Shown: positions 16,687 through 19,051 of the stretch, one piece after another
Layout: each line of letters opens with the position of its first letter
How positions within the stretch are numbered: position 1 is the stretch's first letter
NCBI GenBank assembly: GCA_938001995.1
Contig: CALLAV010000247.1
Coordinates: 1-19,051, forward strand
Source: an uncultured Amylibacter sp.
GTDB taxonomy: Bacteria; Pseudomonadota; Alphaproteobacteria; Rhodobacterales; Rhodobacteraceae
Reading direction: 5' to 3'
DNA length: 19,051 nucleotides
Notes under the pieces: model-generated
The model's input: only the letters and a program-made list of their open reading frames with translations
Database searches by the model: none
Told to the model about the DNA's origin: nothing
Program-made: the position numbers and the translations under genes

Positions 16687-16728
16687 AAGACGGGTTATGA
16701 AGGGATCAACAGAACGAAAGGAAACATC

Positions 16729-16890
16729 ATGTTCAACGCCATCGCAAACACACTTCTGATCGCTACTCGCACCAACAAAGACGCTGCCGAATTCGAGGCC
16801 CACTACCGTCATGAAGAGCGCAAGCGCGAAGAGCTGAACCGTCGTAAAACAAACGCTTACTTTCACCCGACGACTCCCCGTCTGGGCTAG
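16729..16890 (+). CDS. Small hypothetical protein (53 aa), divergent from hvrB
   Basis: I do not recognise this protein. The start ATG at 16729 has a strong AAAGGA ribosome site 6 to 7 bases upstream, which supports translation. The product opens with a short hydrophobic stretch (MFNAIANTLLIATRT), too brief for a clear membrane helix, then has a highly charged helical middle (about 18-41, rich in E, H, R and K) and a Pro/Thr tail ending in PTTPRLG. There is no cysteine. It stops 3 bases before the stop of the convergent HD-domain gene. The divergent LysR gene and the shared dyad suggest it may be under HvrB-type control. A longer in-frame version from 16654 has no ribosome site and runs through the operator. 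Confidence 0.65.
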   Translation: MFNAIANTLLIATRTNKDAAEFEAHYRHEERKREELNRRKTNAYFHPTTPRLG

Positions 16891-16893
16891 GCT

Positions 16894-17481
16894 TTAACTT
16901 TCATTCAGATCGTTAAAGACCTCTATGAACGCACCCTTCGATTCCATCGGGGGGTGCGGTCGCAGTTTGCGGCGCGGGATATCGTCAAACACAGGTTTCC
17001 CGAATAGTTTGTCTGCCTCGTCTTTGGAAAACCCTGCAATTTCTACCGCCTCTAACCAAGCTGATATTTTATCCGCCCGTTTGATCTGTTTTTTGATGTT
17101 GCTTGGAATTTCCGCAGGCAACCCAAACCGCAGATGGATCGCCCCTGTGAGCCGTTTGTCCATTTCAGCGTAGCCAGGACCCACGGCCGACTTCACAGGT
17201 GAGATCATATCCCCAATCACATACTCAGGCGCATCATGGAGCAACGCGGCCAGCTGCCATTTACGCTCCGCCTTGGGATATAACCGTCGATACAATTCCA
17301 ACACAAACACCGAATGTTCCGCCACGGAATAGGGATAATCCCCGTAGGTCTGCCCATTCCACCGCGCCACAAAGGCCAAGCCATGCGCGATATCCTCGAT
17401 TTCAATATCTAGCGGGGACGGATCCAGCAAATCCAGCCGCCGCCCTGATAACATCCGCTGCCAAGCCCGTGGTTGTGGCAT
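16894..17481 (-). CDS. HD-domain phosphohydrolase, YfbR/5'-deoxynucleotidase-like
   Basis: The 195-residue cytoplasmic protein has the metal-binding HD pattern H33 or H56 (AEHS), H82-D83 (HDAPEYVIGDM) and D137 (KRADKISAW), plus E86 at the place of the catalytic acid in YfbR-type nucleotidases. This family removes phosphate from nucleotides, but the substrate here cannot be read from the sequence. The start ATG at 17481 is preceded by GGGGA. It lies between the hvrB region and ahcY, where R. capsulatus has an unnamed orf5; I infer it could correspond, without being able to compare sequences. A CRP/FNR-type dyad lies 15 bases upstream of its start, and its stop nearly meets that of the small ORF. 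Confidence 0.85.
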   Translation of the reverse strand: MPQPRAWQRMLSGRRLDLLDPSPLDIEIEDIAHGLAFVARWNGQTYGDYPYSVAEHSVFVLELYRRLYPKAERKWQLAALLHDAPEYVIGDMISPVKSAVGPGYAEMDKRLTGAIHLRFGLPAEIPSNIKKQIKRADKISAWLEAVEIAGFSKDEADKLFGKPVFDDIPRRKLRPHPPMESKGAFIEVFNDLNES

Positions 17482-17495
17482 TCTTTTCCCCGTTT

Positions 17496-17511
17496 AGTGA
17501 CCCGCGTCACT
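17496..17511. promoter_or_regulatory. CRP/FNR-family-like dyad AGTGA-N6-TCACT
   Basis: AGTGAC-CCGC-GTCACT is a perfect inverted repeat that fits the general form of a CRP-family operator (TGTGA-N6-TCACA) with changed outer bases. It lies in the 81-base divergent gap, 15 bases from the HD gene start and 52 bases before the secreted-protein start, so it could control either gene. Confidence 0.4.
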
Positions 17512-17562
17512 GTTTTGCTGCGTGTTCCGTGTTGGACTGTATTTATACCAAAGGATTCGGAT

Positions 17563-17868
17563 ATGAAAACGACGATACTGACACTGGCCACTGTGATGCT
17601 TCTGCCGCATGTCGCACAGGCGCAGGTCTGCATGACCCCAGACGAAATGCATGCGGCTCTTGTAGATTGGTACGGAGAGGCGCCCACGGGCCCGAAATCC
17701 GAAACGGGTATGTTCCCGACGCAAATGTGGGCCTCTGTTGAAAACGACTCTTGGACGCTGATCCGATATGAAACGCCCACCTCTGCTTGTGTTGTGGCCC
17801 AAGGGACAGATGTTGCGTCTGTCAACACCACGCCCCAAGTGGTGGCTGCGTTGGTATCAAACCAGTAA
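17563..17868 (+). CDS. Small secreted protein of unknown function
   Basis: The 101-residue product begins with a clear Sec signal peptide (MKTTILTLATVMLLPHVAQA, cleavage after A20), leaving about 81 periplasmic residues. The mature part has two cysteines (C23, C76) that could form one disulfide and aromatic-rich segments (DWYGEAPTG, MWASVENDSWTLIRYE). I know no named family for it. The start ATG at 17563 has AAAGGA at good spacing; an in-frame ATG at 17473 would put the signal peptide inside the protein and overlaps the divergent HD gene. A hairpin with a T-rich tail follows the stop, so it is probably a single-gene unit. Confidence 0.8.
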   Translation: MKTTILTLATVMLLPHVAQAQVCMTPDEMHAALVDWYGEAPTGPKSETGMFPTQMWASVENDSWTLIRYETPTSACVVAQGTDVASVNTTPQVVAALVSNQ

Positions 17869-17883
17869 TCACGCCAAACGATT

Positions 17884-17928
17884 GCCCTGATCAAAACAAC
17901 TGATGTCGCAGGGCGGCCTCTTTTGTTG
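17884..17928 (+). terminator. Probable terminator after the secreted-protein gene
   Basis: GCCCTG (17884-17889) pairs with CAGGGC (17909-17914), with an inner ATCA (17890-17893) and TGAT (17901-17904) pair and a GTCG bulge. A T-rich run (TCTTTTGTT) starts 5 bases later. The gap before the T-run and the bulge make it imperfect, but it separates the small gene from ahcY. Confidence 0.5.
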
Positions 17929-17938
17929 CCAGTTACCC

Positions 17939-18000
17939 CTTTCTTTGTTAGAGCCAGCCCAAGTTTTCGGGGCAATACGGCCCCACCCACAAAAGAAAGA
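17939..18000 (+). promoter_or_regulatory. Structured leader of ahcY with paired ribosome-binding region
   Basis: CTTTC-TTTG (17939-17947) can pair with CAAA-A-GAAAG (17990-17999), enclosing a GGGGC/GCCCC hairpin (17969-17973 with 17980-17984). GCCC at 17957-17960 competes for the same GGGC. The right arm is the purine-rich stretch ending 8 bases before the ahcY ATG, so folding could hide the ribosome site. No published SAH or SAM riboswitch consensus is recognised in it. Confidence 0.35.
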
Positions 18001-18007
18001 CCGTAAG

Positions 18008-19051
18008 ATGAGCAACGACTATTTCGTCAAAGACATCTCCTTGGCTGAATTTGGCCGCAAGGAACTCGATATTGCTGAAACAGAAATGCCGGGCCTGATG
18101 TCCCTGCGTGAAGAATTCGGCGAAAGCAAACCGCTGAAAGGTGCGCGGATCGTTGGATCGCTGCATATGACGATCCAGACCGCGGTTCTGATCGAAACAC
18201 TGACAGCCCTTGGTGCCGATGTGCGCTGGGCGTCCTGTAACATTTTCTCTACGCAAGACCACGCTGCTGCGGCCATCGCTGCTGCGGGTGTGCCTGTGTT
18301 CGCCGTGAAAGGCCAAACACTGGAAGAGCATTGGGATTACCTCGACAAATCCTTCTTGTTCGAAGATGGCCCAAACCTGATCCTTGACGATGGTGGCGAC
18401 GCTACATTGTACATCCTGCTCGGTGCGCGCATCGAAGGCGGCGAAGAATTTGGCGTGGCGCAATCCGAAGAAGAAGTTGCGATCCAAGCGCAAATCAAAA
18501 AGCGTATGGCGGCATCCCCTGGCTGGTTCACAAAGATGAAAGGCCAGATCGTTGGCGTTTCCGAGGAAACAACAACAGGTGTGCACCGTCTTTACGAACT
18601 GCACAAAAACGGCGAACTGCCGTTCCCTGCGATCAACGTGAACGATTCTGTGACCAAGTCGAAGTTCGACAACAAATACGGCTGCAAAGAATCACTCGTG
18701 GACGGTATCCGCCGCGCAACTGACACAATGCTGGCTGGTAAAACTGCTGTTGTTTGTGGTTACGGTGATGTTGGCAAAGGTTCTGCTGCTTCTCTTCAGG
18801 GTGCTGGCGCCCGTGTAAAGGTAACGGAAATCGATCCGATTTGTGCGCTGCAAGCAGCCATGGATGGTTTTGAAGTCACAACACTTGAAGACGCCGTTGA
18901 AGATGCTGACATCTTCATTACAACAACAGGTAATAAAGACATCATTCGCATTGAGCATATGCGTAAGATGAAAGACATGGCGATTGTCGGTAACATTGGC
19001 CACTTTGACAACGAAATTCAGGTTGCCAATCTAGCTAATTTGAAAATGACC
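18008..19051 (+). CDS. ahcY: Adenosylhomocysteinase (S-adenosylhomocysteine hydrolase), N-terminal part
   Basis: AhcY splits S-adenosylhomocysteine into adenosine and homocysteine, clearing the product inhibitor of methyltransferases and feeding methionine regeneration. The window holds the first 348 residues; the gene runs off the right edge. Visible hallmarks are [15 protein letters not shown] near 51-65, [13 protein letters not shown] (77-89), the substrate segment [10 protein letters not shown] (186-195), [15 protein letters not shown] (211-225) and the NAD-binding GYGDVGKG (251-258), then GNIGHFDNE. The insert around 145-182 is the one seen in the proteobacterial type. The ATG at 18008 has only a purine-rich AAAGAAAGA upstream, in the folded leader. 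The position near hvrB matches R. capsulatus, where HvrB controls ahcY. Confidence 0.97.
   Translation, partial: MSNDYFVKDISLAEFGRKELDIAETEMPGLMSLREEFGESKPLKGARIVGSLHMTIQTAVLIETLTALGADVRWASCNIFSTQDHAAAAIAAAGVPVFAVKGQTLEEHWDYLDKSFLFEDGPNLILDDGGDATLYILLGARIEGGEEFGVAQSEEEVAIQAQIKKRMAASPGWFTKMKGQIVGVSEETTTGVHRLYELHKNGELPFPAINVNDSVTKSKFDNKYGCKESLVDGIRRATDTMLAGKTAVVCGYGDVGKGSAASLQGAGARVKVTEIDPICALQAAMDGFEVTTLEDAVEDADIFITTTGNKDIIRIEHMRKMKDMAIVGNIGHFDNEIQVANLANLKMT

Noticed and set aside
17199..17741. 180-codon plus-strand frame across the HD gene and the secreted-protein gene
   Set aside because: It overlaps two better-supported genes in other frames and its product is low-complexity without motifs.
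17869..18007. Known SAH, SAM-II or SAM/SAH riboswitch before ahcY
   Set aside because: The conserved sequence blocks of these classes as I know them are absent; only a generic structured leader can be supported.
17948..18604. Open frame of 218 codons antisense to ahcY
   Set aside because: ahcY is unmistakable on the plus strand; the opposite frame has no recognisable domain or ribosome site.
1..19051. Mobile element, prophage, CRISPR, tRNA or defence island
   Set aside because: No transposase, integrase, spaced repeats or tRNA-like folds were seen; gene content is core chromosomal.

Overview
The window reads as chromosomal DNA of a marine-type Rhodobacteraceae (Roseobacter group) alphaproteobacterium. 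Three things point there: a RegB/SenC/RegA redox regulon next to a HvrB-like LysR gene and ahcY (the Rhodobacter photosynthesis-regulation neighbourhood), the alphaproteobacterial forms of AddA and AddB, and the run accD-folC / trxA-addA-addB-murU-amgK-tsaE-PAS protein. GC content looks moderate. Genes are intact and densely packed. I see no rRNA, tRNA, insertion sequence, prophage or CRISPR, and no gene-free stretch above 300 bases.

Layout. 1-473 (+): C-terminal part of a CPBP/CAAX-type membrane protease. 541-2744 (+): accD and folC, overlapping by 4 bases. 2746-2773: hairpin terminator shared with the convergent block. 14430 down to 2793 (-): a long co-directional block read regB, a DivL-like PAS protein, tsaE, amgK, murU, addB, addA, trxA. 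From tsaE to addA the genes overlap or abut, which suggests one operon. 14533-15752 (+): senC and regA, divergent from regB. 15753-16628 (-): hvrB-like LysR gene whose stop codon abuts that of regA. 16729-16890 (+): a 53-residue unknown protein, divergent from hvrB. 16894-17481 (-): HD-domain phosphohydrolase. 17563-17868 (+): small secreted protein of unknown function. 18008-end (+): ahcY, cut by the window edge.

How the genes fit together. AccD and FolC serve fatty acid and folate synthesis. AmgK and MurU are the kinase and uridylyltransferase of the peptidoglycan-sugar salvage shortcut to UDP-MurNAc. AddAB repairs double-strand breaks, TsaE modifies tRNA, and TrxA is a general thiol reductant. 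RegB/RegA with SenC is the redox two-component system and its copper/cytochrome oxidase assembly partner. HvrB and AhcY tie in to methyl-cycle control. The DivL-like protein belongs to the CtrA cell-cycle/gene-transfer-agent signalling network.

The most notable observations are: RegB keeps its quinone motif but has Leu at the position I align with the redox-active Cys of Rhodobacter RegB; the DivL-like gene encodes only a membrane anchor and three PAS-like modules, with no kinase part; a TTAA-N7-TTAA CtrA-type box with repeated GTTAACGCC elements lies just upstream of that gene; an imperfect 9-base-arm dyad lies 5 bases from the hvrB start codon; and the ahcY leader can fold so that its purine-rich ribosome-binding region is paired.
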